Positions 31,461 to 39,839 of a stretch of 44,273 nt of DNA are shown here, piece by piece. Positions within the stretch are counted from its first letter, which is position 1; each line of letters opens with the position of its first letter. The notes below the pieces were generated by a model. That model was not told the DNA's origin, ran no database searches, and was given only the letters and a program-made list of their open reading frames with translations. This stretch comes from Nitrospinota bacterium. Lineage in GTDB: Bacteria; Nitrospinota; Nitrospinia; UBA9942. Both the position numbers and the translations under genes were made by a program. The DNA is taken from positions 1 through 44,273 of the forward strand of contig JACRGN010000086.1 in assembly GCA_016234205.1 (NCBI GenBank). Reading direction: 5' to 3'.

Positions 31461-31718
31461 ATGCGAAAGATTATTTTTGAAGCTGGGGTATTTGAGGATT
31501 TTAATGAATGGTCAAAAACCAATAGAAAAATTTATGATAGGATAGTTCAAATAATAAAAGATATAGATAGAAGCCCATTTCATGGAATAGGAAAACCTGA
31601 ACCTTTGAGATTTGAATTAAGCGGTTATTGGTCAAGACGTATAAATGATGAGCATAGGCTGGTTTATAAAGTTACTGACGATGCAATAATTATTGTATCC
31701 TGCAAATATCATTATTGA
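31461..31718 (+). CDS. yoeB: Toxin of the YoeB/Txe family (ribosome-dependent mRNA interferase)
   Basis: 85 residues, the standard YoeB length. Characteristic segments: DRIVQIIKDIDRSPFHGIGK, EPLRFELSGYWSRRINDEHR and the C-terminal CKYHY with the conserved His-Tyr. The expected catalytic Glu, Arg and His positions appear intact, so it should be active. Start ATG follows the antitoxin stop without spacing. A strong terminator follows and closes the pair. Confidence 0.93.
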   Translation: MRKIIFEAGVFEDFNEWSKTNRKIYDRIVQIIKDIDRSPFHGIGKPEPLRFELSGYWSRRINDEHRLVYKVTDDAIIIVSCKYHY

Positions 31719-31727
31719 TATTTAATT

Positions 31728-31764
31728 AGGCTCCTCATCGAGAGGTGGGGAGCTTAATTTTTTT
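31728..31764 (+). terminator. GNRA-capped intrinsic terminator directly before a start codon
   Basis: A 12-bp stem (31728-31739 with 31744-31755, two or three G-T pairs) is capped by GAGA, followed by AATTTTTTTATT. It ends 3-4 bases before ATG 31768. The only purine-rich ribosome-binding-like sequence (GGGGAG, 31747-31752) is in its right arm. Confidence 0.88.
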
Positions 31765-31767
31765 ATT

Positions 31768-33060
31768 ATGAATAGTAGAATAACTGGAATTATTATATTT
31801 TATTTTTTTATCTGGATGTTATTTGTAATACTGACATTCAAATCTGCAGATGCGCAACCGGGGTTTGCAAGAAAGCATGAGATAGCCTGTATGCTCTGCC
31901 ATTCCACCTGGCCAAGGCTGAATGAGTTCGGATTTAATTATATGCTCAATGGCTATCAACTGCCGGATACTGAAGGCGGAGGAGAGGCAGGCAAGATAAA
32001 AATTGCAGAAGACCTCCCGTTGGATAATCCAGCTACATTCCCGCCGTTTAGCCTGAGATTAGAGGGCAGAACCTATTTAAGCAGGACAACACATACAACT
32101 GCTGGTGAGAATGAACAGGCGGGGGGGCTGCTTTCATCTGGTGAAATGGCTGGCAATATTATTGGAGGGGGGACACTTACAAAAAATGTTTCTTACTGGT
32201 TTGAGCTTCCTCAAGGGTCATCTCAGGATAAGATTACGGGTCGCATAACCGAATCAATGTTTTTAGGTTTTCATAATATAGGCGGAACCGGTAATTTTAA
32301 TATCAGATTTGGCTCGCTTATGAGTTCTGACCTTGATGCTGTCCACAGCACAAGGCGGGTTATAAGCGGCAAGTCCCTTATCCCGATGCCTATGAACTGG
32401 AGCAGCGGAAACAGTACAGGCAGGGCAGGCAGTAATGACCTTGGAATTAGTCTTTACGGACGTCCCGGGTTTGGTTATTTTACCTATGAGCTCGCCGTAA
32501 ATCAGGGTAATGGAGGAAGTGCCGATAATGATAATGACCCAAACACCGCCTATACAGGGATGTTGAGGGGGGATTTTGGGGCAGTTGCTGCCTCTGTCAG
32601 ATACTTCGCCAATCCTCAGGGATTTGGAGGGACAGCAGGTAATAGAAAATACAGGAATGATGTGGGAGAATGGGTGGCGGGTATCAGGTATGCATCACAG
32701 AGATTTGACTTAGATTTTCTTTATGACACCGTATCCCAGAGCGATGTTTCATCAACAGGAATCGGGACAAAAAGGGAATCAACTGGCTTTATGATTGAGG
32801 GGCTTTTACGCCTTAGTGAATCTTTTCAATTCGGTGCAATTTATGAGACACTCACAGAAAAAGATGGCGGGACAGATTCAAATAAAAACGCTGATTTTGC
32901 AGTTGAGGGCGCATGGTATGTCACCCAGAATGCACGGATAACTTTTAAATCCCTGTGGGATTTTCAGGATGATAAATATAAAGACAAATACACCGTCGGC
33001 GGTGAACAGAAGAGTATAGATGGGAGTAAGATTACAGTCGGGTTTGATGTAGCATTATAA
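31768..33060 (+). CDS. Second monoheme cytochrome-barrel protein (Cyc2-related layout)
   Basis: 430 residues. Signal peptide to Ala29, then PGFARKHEIACMLCHSTWPR with one CxxCH at residues 41-45, and LNEFGFNYMLNGYQLPD, a variant of the FGR-x-FK-x-GYT block of the first gene. The rest is barrel-like, with repeated Gly/aromatic strands (ISLYGRPGFGYFTYELAVNQ, FDLDFLYDTVSQSD) and the end ITVGFDVAL. It lacks the canonical terminal Phe. FARK instead of FARQ and a different strand pattern suggest a distinct subgroup. No independent ribosome binding site is seen; a terminator hairpin abuts the ATG. It is likely an outer-membrane electron-transfer protein, unproven. Confidence 0.78.
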   Translation: MNSRITGIIIFYFFIWMLFVILTFKSADAQPGFARKHEIACMLCHSTWPRLNEFGFNYMLNGYQLPDTEGGGEAGKIKIAEDLPLDNPATFPPFSLRLEGRTYLSRTTHTTAGENEQAGGLLSSGEMAGNIIGGGTLTKNVSYWFELPQGSSQDKITGRITESMFLGFHNIGGTGNFNIRFGSLMSSDLDAVHSTRRVISGKSLIPMPMNWSSGNSTGRAGSNDLGISLYGRPGFGYFTYELAVNQGNGGSADNDNDPNTAYTGMLRGDFGAVAASVRYFANPQGFGGTAGNRKYRNDVGEWVAGIRYASQRFDLDFLYDTVSQSDVSSTGIGTKRESTGFMIEGLLRLSESFQFGAIYETLTEKDGGTDSNKNADFAVEGAWYVTQNARITFKSLWDFQDDKYKDKYTVGGEQKSIDGSKITVGFDVAL

Positions 33061-33076
33061 GTCAAAACAGAAACTT

Positions 33077-33168
33077 ATTAGCCACGAATTTACACGAATT
33101 TACACGAATCAGATACGATGATTTACCATATAATTTAGTGTTAATTCGTATTCATTCGTGGCTGAATT
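33077..33168. repeat. Palindrome with CACGAATTT word arms
   Basis: The left arm AGCCACGAATTTACACGAAT (about 33080-33099, word CACGAATTTA iterated) and right arm TTAATTCGTATTCATTCGTGGCT (about 33141-33163) are imperfect complements. It lies between the second heme-barrel gene and ppiD. Confidence 0.87.
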
Positions 33169-33186
33169 TTTTTTGGAGGTTAATAG

Positions 33187-35073
33187 ATGCTTCAGTTCAT
33201 GAGAGATTATGCAAAATCGTGGTTTATAAAAATTATGCTGTGGACAGTGGTTGCATCGTTTGTCGGCACGATGTTTTTAGTGTGGGGTATGGGAAAAGAG
33301 ACATCGGCAGGCGTTGTTGCCACAGTTGACGGCAAGAAAATAATATACACTGAATATCAGGAATTTTATAAGAGGATATTAGATTTTTATAAGAAACAGC
33401 AGGGGAATTTGAATGAAGAACTGTTCGCCCCTATTGTAAAAAAGGCTGCAATAGATTCTCTTATAACAAGAAAGCTGCAGTTATCCATTGCTAAAAAGGA
33501 GGGTCTGGTTGTAATAGATGAAGAGGTTATTGATGAGATTCAGGGGATGGATGTATTTAAAAAGGATGGCAGGTTTGATAAGGATTTATATATAAGAATA
33601 CTTCAGGCAAACAGGATGAACCCCGGTGGTTTTGAAGATGCGGTGAGGGAAGACCTCCTTGTAAAAAAGGTAGAAAATCTGATTAAGGACGGCGTGAAGA
33701 TTTCAAAAAAAGAGGTGAAGGATGCCTATGCCCGTGCAAATGAAAAGGTGGATGTTGACTATCTTATATTGAGTCCTTCCAATTTTATAAACAGGGTAAC
33801 ATTCGCTCCAGACAAAATAGAAGAATTTTATAATAATAATAAATCCCTTTTTCAAAGAGGGGAGGAGATGGTTGTTGAATATATCGCAGCAGACTCAAAA
33901 GGTTTTGAGGCGAATGTTAAAATTGAGGACAACAGGGTAAATGAATATTATAACGGGCATATAAATGAATATAAACTTGCTAAAAGGGTAAAGGCAGGGC
34001 ATATACTCATTGCTGTTTCACCTGAGGCAGATGAGAAGGCGGAAGTTGAGGGGCGGGCAAAGGCAGTAAAGGTTTTACAGGAATTGAAGGGGGGCGGGGA
34101 TTTTGCTGAGCTGGCAAAGAAATATTCTGATGACCCTAATAAGGGTAAAGGCGGTGACCTTGGCTTTTTTTCAAAGGGACAGATGGTAAAACAATTTGAG
34201 GACGCCGCATTCGCCTTAAAAGAGGGGGAACCGAGCGAGCCTGTCAGAACACCATTCGGTTACCACATAATAAAGGTTGAGAAGATTGAAGATGAGAGGA
34301 CAAAAGGACTGTCAGAGGTAAGAGATGATATTGTAAAGATTTTGAAAGATGGTGATGCAAAAAATATTGCAAAGACTGAACTTGACGGCATAAGAAAGGG
34401 TGCAGATTTAAAGAGTGCTGATTTTAATACTGTTGTAAAAGGAAAGCAGCATTTTACTGCCTCCGGGGGCGGTTTTAAAAAAGATGATAGAGAACACCCT
34501 GTCTTAAGTAAGGCTGCGTTTGCATTAAAGAGGGGAGATGTAAGTGAGATTTTAGAGGATGGCGGAAAATTTTATATATTAAAATATAAAGAGAAAAAGG
34601 ATGCATTCATACCTAAATTTGAAGAGATAAAGGGAGAGGTGGAGAAGGCATACAGGGATGAGGAGGCAAAAAAAATAGTTGACCTTGAGGCAGGCAAGAT
34701 TCTTGAAGATTTGAAAAAGGGGAAGGAGTTTAAGAAGGCAGCTGACGAACTAAAGGCTATGAAGGGGACTACAGGATATGTTACAAGGAATACGATAGCA
34801 TCAAGCATCGGGAGAGATGAAAATCTGGTGCAGACAGTATTTAATACAAAAAAGGGTGATTATAATAAGGTTAAGCTGAACGATAATTATTTTCTGGTAT
34901 ATATCAAGGATAGATTGGGAATTGATGAAAAGAAATTTCAGGAAGAGGAAAAGGAATTTACAAACAGACTGCTGACAGAAAAACAAAATTATACTTACCA
35001 GCAGTGGATTGAAAATACAAAAAAGACGGCTGAGGAGACAGGGAGGATAAAGATAACAAAAGGGTTCATTTAA
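33187..35073 (+). CDS. ppiD: Periplasmic folding chaperone / peptidyl-prolyl isomerase PpiD
   Basis: 628 residues. A single N-terminal transmembrane helix (about 18-36) is followed by a SurA/PpiD N-terminal chaperone domain (about 37-200), a parvulin-type PPIC domain (about 266-363: VKAGHILIAVSPEADEKAEV ... FGYHIIKVEKIED) and a second rotamase-like/peptide-binding region. It is anchored in the inner membrane and helps envelope proteins fold after translocation. GGAGG precedes ATG 33187. The 3' end overlaps the convergent rnr gene by 8 bases. Confidence 0.9.
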   Translation: MLQFMRDYAKSWFIKIMLWTVVASFVGTMFLVWGMGKETSAGVVATVDGKKIIYTEYQEFYKRILDFYKKQQGNLNEELFAPIVKKAAIDSLITRKLQLSIAKKEGLVVIDEEVIDEIQGMDVFKKDGRFDKDLYIRILQANRMNPGGFEDAVREDLLVKKVENLIKDGVKISKKEVKDAYARANEKVDVDYLILSPSNFINRVTFAPDKIEEFYNNNKSLFQRGEEMVVEYIAADSKGFEANVKIEDNRVNEYYNGHINEYKLAKRVKAGHILIAVSPEADEKAEVEGRAKAVKVLQELKGGGDFAELAKKYSDDPNKGKGGDLGFFSKGQMVKQFEDAAFALKEGEPSEPVRTPFGYHIIKVEKIEDERTKGLSEVRDDIVKILKDGDAKNIAKTELDGIRKGADLKSADFNTVVKGKQHFTASGGGFKKDDREHPVLSKAAFALKRGDVSEILEDGGKFYILKYKEKKDAFIPKFEEIKGEVEKAYRDEEAKKIVDLEAGKILEDLKKGKEFKKAADELKAMKGTTGYVTRNTIASSIGRDENLVQTVFNTKKGDYNKVKLNDNYFLVYIKDRLGIDEKKFQEEEKEFTNRLLTEKQNYTYQQWIENTKKTAEETGRIKITKGFI

Positions 35074-37291
35074 TCAACTTAAAATCAATCTGTCTTTTCT
35101 CTAAACTGACATTTTCAACCTTTACCTTTACCCTATCTCCCATCTTGAATCTTTTCTTTGTCCGTCTTCCTGTCAGTGAATGGTCTCTCTCATTTAAGGC
35201 ATAGTAATCATCAGCCATACCCGATACATGGATAAGCCCTTCAACAAATATCTCCTCCAGTTCCACAAACAATCCAAAAGAGGTTACGCCTGATATAATC
35301 CCTTCATACTCTTCACCAATCTTATCCACCATGAACTGGACCCTCTTTAATTCAACAATATCATTTTCTGCCGCATCTGCCGTCCTTTCTCTCTCTGAAG
35401 AGTGTCGGGCAATCTCAGGGAGTTTCTCCTTCCATAAGTCTAATCTCTTTTTTGGAATATGTTTCTTTTTTATTATTTCTTTTAAAAGTCTGTGGACGAT
35501 TAAGTCAGGGTATCTCCTTATTGGAGATGTAAAGTGGGTGTAGTTCTCAAAGGCAAGACCAAAGTGACCGATATTTTCAGGTGAATACCTTGCCTGTTTC
35601 ATGTGCCTTAAGGTTATTGTAGATATAAGCAGCTCTTCAGGTTTCCCCCTGATACTATTTAGCAGTTCCTGAAATCTCTTTGGATGAAACTTGTTCCCGC
35701 GAAGGCGGGAATCTATTTTTAAATGATAACCAAAATTTGATACAAATTCACTCAGTTCTATTATTTTTGCCGGGTCAGGTTCATCATGCACCCTGTAAAG
35801 GGCAGGTATTTCAAGTTTTGTAAAGTGTGTTGCTACAGTTTCATTCGCCACAAGCATAAATTCCTCAATGATTTTATGGGCAATATTCCTTTCTGCCTTT
35901 ATTATATTTTCAGGTTTGCCCATCAGGTCAAGGATTATATCAGGCTCAGGGAGGTCAAAATCTATACTCCCCTTTTTTATTCTTCTTTCTCTCAAAACCT
36001 CGCACAATTCCCTCATTAAATAAAAATCATTTAACAGATAGGAGTATCTCTCTTTAAGTTCCATATTTAGATTCTTCGCTTCGCTCAGAATGACATTACT
36101 TGAAACTTTGAACTTCGAACTTTGAGCTTCATTTAGTATCTCTGCCACATCTGTATAAGTCATCCTCTCTTTACTGTTTATAACTGTCTCTGCAAAACTA
36201 TAATTTATCAGTTCCCCCTGTATATCAAACTCCATAAATGCACTCAGAGTCAGCCTGTCTACATTTGGTTTTAGACTGCATATCTCATTGGAGAGTTGAA
36301 AGGGGAGCATAGGGATTACCCTGTCAGGGAAATATACACTCGTTCCTCTCTTGAATGCCTCATTATCAAGGTTATTTTCCTCTTTTACATAATGACTCAC
36401 ATCGGCAATATGAACCCCTAACATATAATTGCCATTATTAAGCCTCTCAACATATACAGCATCATCAAAATCCTTTGCCTTCTCTCCGTCTATGGTAACT
36501 ATATTTTTATCTCTTAAATCCAGTCTTCCTATGATTTCATCATCTGTAACCTCTTTTTGAACGGCATCCGCCTCTTTTAAAACATCTATTGGAAATTTTG
36601 AGGATATATCATATTTTCTCAGAACAATATCTATCTCTACATCGGGGTTATCGGGATAACCTATAATCTCTATTATCCTGCCTTCAGGGTTTCTGTTTTT
36701 TATTGGATAGGCTGTAATCTCTGTTATAACTGCATGCCCCCTCTTAGCCTTTCCGCTGTATTTAAGCGGTATATAAATATCATGGCTTATCCTCCTGTCA
36801 TCAGGTATCACAAAGCCAAAGTGGCCGCTCGGTTCGTATATACCGACTAATGTCTTATGCCCTCTCTCTAATATTCTTACAACCCTCCCCTCTCTCTTCC
36901 CGCCTTTTTGGGCTGGTTCAGCCCTGCAGATGACCCTGTCTCCGTGCATTACCTCTCTCATATTTCTTGGATTTATAAATAGGTCTTCTCCTCTGTTAGA
37001 TTCCCCTTCGCTCCGCTCAGGGTCACTACAGGCTTCAGGGATAACAAATCCATAACCGTCAGGATGCCCCTGAACAACACCTGTAACAAGATTCATTTTT
37101 TCGGGGAGCCCGAATCTATCTCCCTTTATCTTTATAATCTCTCCATCACCTGTCAGCCCTCTGATTAATCTCCTGAAAGAACTTCTTTCTTCCAAAGGGA
37201 TATTAAAACTCTTTATCAGTTCCTTCATTGTAAGGGGACGATAAACAGACTCCCGCATAAATTTTAGTATTTCCTGATTTGTAATTTTCAT
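35066..37291 (-). CDS. rnr: Ribonuclease R, carrying three in-frame repeat insertions
   Basis: 3'-5' exoribonuclease that degrades structured RNA. Order in 741 residues: N-terminal winged helix (LKFMRESVYRPLTMKELIKS), cold-shock domains, RNB catalytic domain with the metal-binding IDGEKAKDFDDAVYVERL, and C-terminal S1 domain (GEEYEGIISGVTSFGLFVEL). Three segments do not fit the family: about 86-97 (CSDPERSEGESN), about 387-410 (SKFKVSSNVILSEAKNLN) and about 526-534 (DSRLRGNKF). All are encoded by palindromic elements that keep the frame. The gene is otherwise intact, so activity is likely retained. Confidence 0.93.
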   Translation of the reverse strand: MKITNQEILKFMRESVYRPLTMKELIKSFNIPLEERSSFRRLIRGLTGDGEIIKIKGDRFGLPEKMNLVTGVVQGHPDGYGFVIPEACSDPERSEGESNRGEDLFINPRNMREVMHGDRVICRAEPAQKGGKREGRVVRILERGHKTLVGIYEPSGHFGFVIPDDRRISHDIYIPLKYSGKAKRGHAVITEITAYPIKNRNPEGRIIEIIGYPDNPDVEIDIVLRKYDISSKFPIDVLKEADAVQKEVTDDEIIGRLDLRDKNIVTIDGEKAKDFDDAVYVERLNNGNYMLGVHIADVSHYVKEENNLDNEAFKRGTSVYFPDRVIPMLPFQLSNEICSLKPNVDRLTLSAFMEFDIQGELINYSFAETVINSKERMTYTDVAEILNEAQSSKFKVSSNVILSEAKNLNMELKERYSYLLNDFYLMRELCEVLRERRIKKGSIDFDLPEPDIILDLMGKPENIIKAERNIAHKIIEEFMLVANETVATHFTKLEIPALYRVHDEPDPAKIIELSEFVSNFGYHLKIDSRLRGNKFHPKRFQELLNSIRGKPEELLISTITLRHMKQARYSPENIGHFGLAFENYTHFTSPIRRYPDLIVHRLLKEIIKKKHIPKKRLDLWKEKLPEIARHSSERERTADAAENDIVELKRVQFMVDKIGEEYEGIISGVTSFGLFVELEEIFVEGLIHVSGMADDYYALNERDHSLTGRRTKKRFKMGDRVKVKVENVSLEKRQIDFKLIK
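35690..35712. repeat. TTCCCGC/GCGGGAA palindrome inside rnr
   Basis: TTCCCGCGAAGGCGGGAATC, a hairpin of the common TTCCCGCCTTCGCGGGAA type, coding DSRLRGN in frame. Confidence 0.9.
36068..36130. repeat. Compound palindromic insertion inside rnr
   Basis: GATTCTTCGCTTCGCTCAGA...ATGACATT (36070-36097) belongs to the GTCATTCTGAG family of 8699-8763 and 43644-43710. Next to it, AACTTTGAACTTCGAACTTT (about 36105-36124) is a self-complementary word array. Together they encode about 24 in-frame residues. Confidence 0.88.
37000..37027. repeat. CCCTTCGCTCCGCTCAGGG element inside rnr
   Basis: TCCCCTTCGCTCCGCTCAGG followed by GTCAC; reads DPERSEGE on the minus strand, in frame with RNase R. Confidence 0.88.
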
Positions 37292-37388
37292 AAATAATTT
37301 AAGGGGACGAGGGTTAAAGAGTTCGAGGGTTCAAGTGATTGAAGCCTTTTTCACTCGACTCCTTGACCCCTTGAATCCTTGAATCCTT
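37292..37388. repeat. Palindrome with GGTTCAAG/CTTGAATCC word arms
   Basis: The left arm AGAGTTCGAGGGTTCAAGTG (about 37319-37338) and right arm made of CTTGACC/CTTGAATCC words (about 37362-37389) are imperfect complements. The right arm lies inside rsmI and encodes its last ~12 residues. The spacer separates rnr from rsmI. Confidence 0.82.
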
Positions 37389-38076
37389 TGATTATCAACA
37401 CAAACTCCCTCTTCTTCTCCCTGTTCCCGTTTAAAGACATAACGGGACAGGCTTTAATTTTTGCCAATACCTCATCTATCCTGCCTCTTAAGATTTCTTC
37501 AGTATCAGTTGTGAGGTCCATGCACAGGATAACATAAGTTTCCCTCCCCAATATATCCATAATATCTTTTAAGAGGGGAAGAAGCCTGTAAGGTGTATCC
37601 ATAAGGATAACAGGCATCTCTCTTTTAATGCTTAAAAGCTCCTTTTTCCGTATATCACTCTTGGGAGATAAAAAACCGTAATAGCTAAACTTATCAATAG
37701 GGATTCCTGCTGTAACAAGTGCAGACATGATTGATGAGGCACCTGGAACAGGGACTAATTTTATTTTTGATGAGATTGCCTCTTTTATAAGATAGTTTCC
37801 CGTATCAGCAAAGACAGGTGTTCCGCAATCTGTAATAAGGGCAAAATTTTTTCCCTCTTTTAGTTCTTTTATAATCTGCGGCGAATCCTTCTTTTCATTA
37901 TGCTCATTAAGTCTTCTTAAGGGCTTGTCAACCCCATATTGTTTTAAAAGCCTTCTCCCCTCTTTAAATTCCTCACATATCACTTCATCAACACCTTTAA
38001 GCACATTGAGTGCCCTGAGTGTTATATCTCCATAATTACCGATTGGTGTTGAGACTATGTATAGTATTCCGCTCAT
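37351..38076 (-). CDS. rsmI: 16S rRNA (cytidine-2'-O)-methyltransferase RsmI
   Basis: SAM-dependent methyltransferase of the tetrapyrrole-methylase fold that modifies C1402 of 16S rRNA. 241 residues. Signatures: LYIVSTPIGNYGDITLRALN, CEEFKEGRRLLKQYG, LITDCGTPVFADTG and VPVPGASSIMSALVTAGIP. Slightly short: the usual ~280-residue protein has a C-terminal extension. Here the ending GFKDSRGQGVE is repeat-coded, so the native tail was probably replaced. It is 10 bases downstream of rlmN on the same strand, fitting an RNA-modification/processing operon (rlmN-rsmI-rnr). Confidence 0.92.
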   Translation of the reverse strand: MSGILYIVSTPIGNYGDITLRALNVLKGVDEVICEEFKEGRRLLKQYGVDKPLRRLNEHNEKKDSPQIIKELKEGKNFALITDCGTPVFADTGNYLIKEAISSKIKLVPVPGASSIMSALVTAGIPIDKFSYYGFLSPKSDIRKKELLSIKREMPVILMDTPYRLLPLLKDIMDILGRETYVILCMDLTTDTEEILRGRIDEVLAKIKACPVMSLNGNREKKREFVLIIKGFKDSRGQGVE

Positions 38077-38086
38077 AACAAAAGCC

Positions 38087-39226
38087 TCAACCTTCTAATC
38101 TCTTGCCCCTCAACTGTCCGCAGGCAGCACATATATCTGCCCCCTTACTTTTTCTTATAATAGCAGTGTAATGTCTTGAAATAAGAAGATTTTGAAACTC
38201 CTCAACATTTTTATAGTCAGGGGTCTCATAATCTGACCCTTCAAAACTGTTAAATGGAATGAGGTTAATCTTACATTTTATATTCTTAAGTATATTTGAA
38301 AGCCTTTTTGCATCCTCAATGGAATCATTTAACCCCTTTATCATAACATACTCAAAGGTAATCCTTCTATTAGGCGGAAGGGGATATTCTTTTAAAGCCT
38401 TAAGCAATTCTTCAATTGGATATTTTTTATTTACAGGCATGATTTTATCTCTCACCTCATTATCTGATGCAGCCAGAGAGATAGCCAGATTTATTTTAAG
38501 ATTCTCCTTCGCAAGCCGTTTGATTTCAGGGATAAGTCCTGATGTAGAGAGTGTTATTCTTCTTGCAGGTATCTTTAATCCATGAGGAGATATCATGGTT
38601 TTTATGGACTTGATGACATTTTCATAATTATCAAGAGGCTCCCCCATACCCATGAGGACTACATTTGTTATTTTCTTATCTTCATAATACTCAGGAATTC
38701 TGCTGAGATTGCTTCGCCTTTGGCTCGCAATGACTGTTGAAGCAGTAGTGTCATTGCGAGGAACGAAGTGACAAAGCAATCTATATTCAATTTCTCGTTG
38801 GACAGCAAGTATCTGCTCTATTATCTCAAGGTGGTTTAAGTTCCTAATAAATCCACCCTTCCCTGTAAGACAGAATGCACAGCATAATTTACATCCAACC
38901 TGTGTGGATATACATAATGTGAGCCTATCTTCATCAGGAATGAGGACACTCTCTATACTATTACCATCCTCCAATAAAAAAAGATATTTTGATGTGCTGT
39001 CAGATGAAGTTCTTTTATCGGCAATAGAGAGGCGGGATATATAGGCTGATTTGCTTAACTGCTCTCTAAGATTTAGGGAGAGATTTGTCATCTCTCCAAT
39101 ATCACTCACATCCTTCTGAAATACCCATTCATATATTTGGCGGGCTCTGTATGGTTTCTCTCCGAGAGATTCTACGAGACCTTCCATCTCCTGAAGGGAG
39201 AGATTTTTTAAATTAATCTTTTGCAT
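38087..39226 (-). CDS. rlmN: 23S rRNA/tRNA (adenine-C2)-methyltransferase RlmN with in-frame repeat insertion
   Basis: Radical SAM enzyme that methylates A2503 of 23S rRNA and A37 of some tRNAs. The C-x3-C-x2-C iron-sulfur motif is in STQVGCKLCCAFCLTGKGGF, followed by NVVLMGMGEPLDNYENV; the second catalytic Cys is in GADICAACGQLRG. 379 residues, longer than usual because residues about 147-175 (from LLCHFVPRNDTTAS to SQRRSNLSR) are encoded by a head-to-head palindrome pair inserted between the QILAVQREI helix and the ITNVVLMGMGEP strand. Confidence 0.94.
   Translation of the reverse strand: MQKINLKNLSLQEMEGLVESLGEKPYRARQIYEWVFQKDVSDIGEMTNLSLNLREQLSKSAYISRLSIADKRTSSDSTSKYLFLLEDGNSIESVLIPDEDRLTLCISTQVGCKLCCAFCLTGKGGFIRNLNHLEIIEQILAVQREIEYRLLCHFVPRNDTTASTVIASQRRSNLSRIPEYYEDKKITNVVLMGMGEPLDNYENVIKSIKTMISPHGLKIPARRITLSTSGLIPEIKRLAKENLKINLAISLAASDNEVRDKIMPVNKKYPIEELLKALKEYPLPPNRRITFEYVMIKGLNDSIEDAKRLSNILKNIKCKINLIPFNSFEGSDYETPDYKNVEEFQNLLISRHYTAIIRKSKGADICAACGQLRGKRLEG
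38701..38788. repeat. Head-to-head palindrome pair inserted in frame in rlmN
   Basis: GAGATTGCTTCGCCTTTGGC...CAATGAC (about 38703-38733) and GTGTCATTGCGAGGAACGAA...GCAATCT (about 38748-38782). Both the sequence and the pair layout closely match the intergenic copy at 5851-5932. Confidence 0.92.
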
Positions 39227-39286
39227 TTATTAAAAATAACACGGATATTTGATTGGGTCAACAAAGGCAAGACTTTAAGAATGGTA

Positions 39287-39817
39287 TTATTTCTTTTTCA
39301 GATATGGAATAAGATATCTCATCAACTCATTTAATTCTTTATCAGTCATTTCAGGAAATGAAGGCATATCCTCCCCTCCACCTTCTTTGATTATCCTTTT
39401 TACACTATCTTCTGAGACAGGGAGAGTACTTTCTTTGAATTTATCACTATATAAAAGTCCAACCAATTGTGTAGCAGAGTCATCTTGATTTTTACCGCTT
39501 AGCGAGTGGCACTTCGTACACTTTTCATTAAATGCTTTTTCACCGTCAGAAATGGCTTTTCTCTCTTCATTTACAGATTTTTTAATAAGTAATTCTGCAG
39601 CTATTCCCTCCATCTTTTTTTCAGATGTCTCTTCCATCTTTTGAATTTTTATCTGATGACGGTATTCATGAGGAATGGATAGATAATTATCTGTAAAATG
39701 AACTGTTCCTTTTTTGTCTGTCCACTTATAAAACTCTCCTGCAATCAAAGTTACAGGAGAGGATATGAGATAGATTGTAACAAATAAAAGTAAAATAAAT
39801 TTGTACCTATTTATCAT
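39287..39817 (-). CDS. Exported monoheme cytochrome c with DUF4124-like N-terminus
   Basis: 176 residues: signal peptide (about 1-26), a DUF4124-like segment (GEFYKWTDKKGTVHFTDN), a helical linker and a C-terminal cytochrome c domain with heme site CTKCH (about residue 100) and likely Met ligand in EDMPSFPEM. It is predicted to be periplasmic. It lies 22 bases downstream of the exported protein gene in the minor-pilin operon, which links it to the pilus or surface apparatus by position only. Confidence 0.85.
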   Translation of the reverse strand: MINRYKFILLLFVTIYLISSPVTLIAGEFYKWTDKKGTVHFTDNYLSIPHEYRHQIKIQKMEETSEKKMEGIAAELLIKKSVNEERKAISDGEKAFNEKCTKCHSLSGKNQDDSATQLVGLLYSDKFKESTLPVSEDSVKRIIKEGGGEDMPSFPEMTDKELNELMRYLIPYLKKK

Positions 39818-39839
39818 ACTACCTCACTAAAGGACATTA

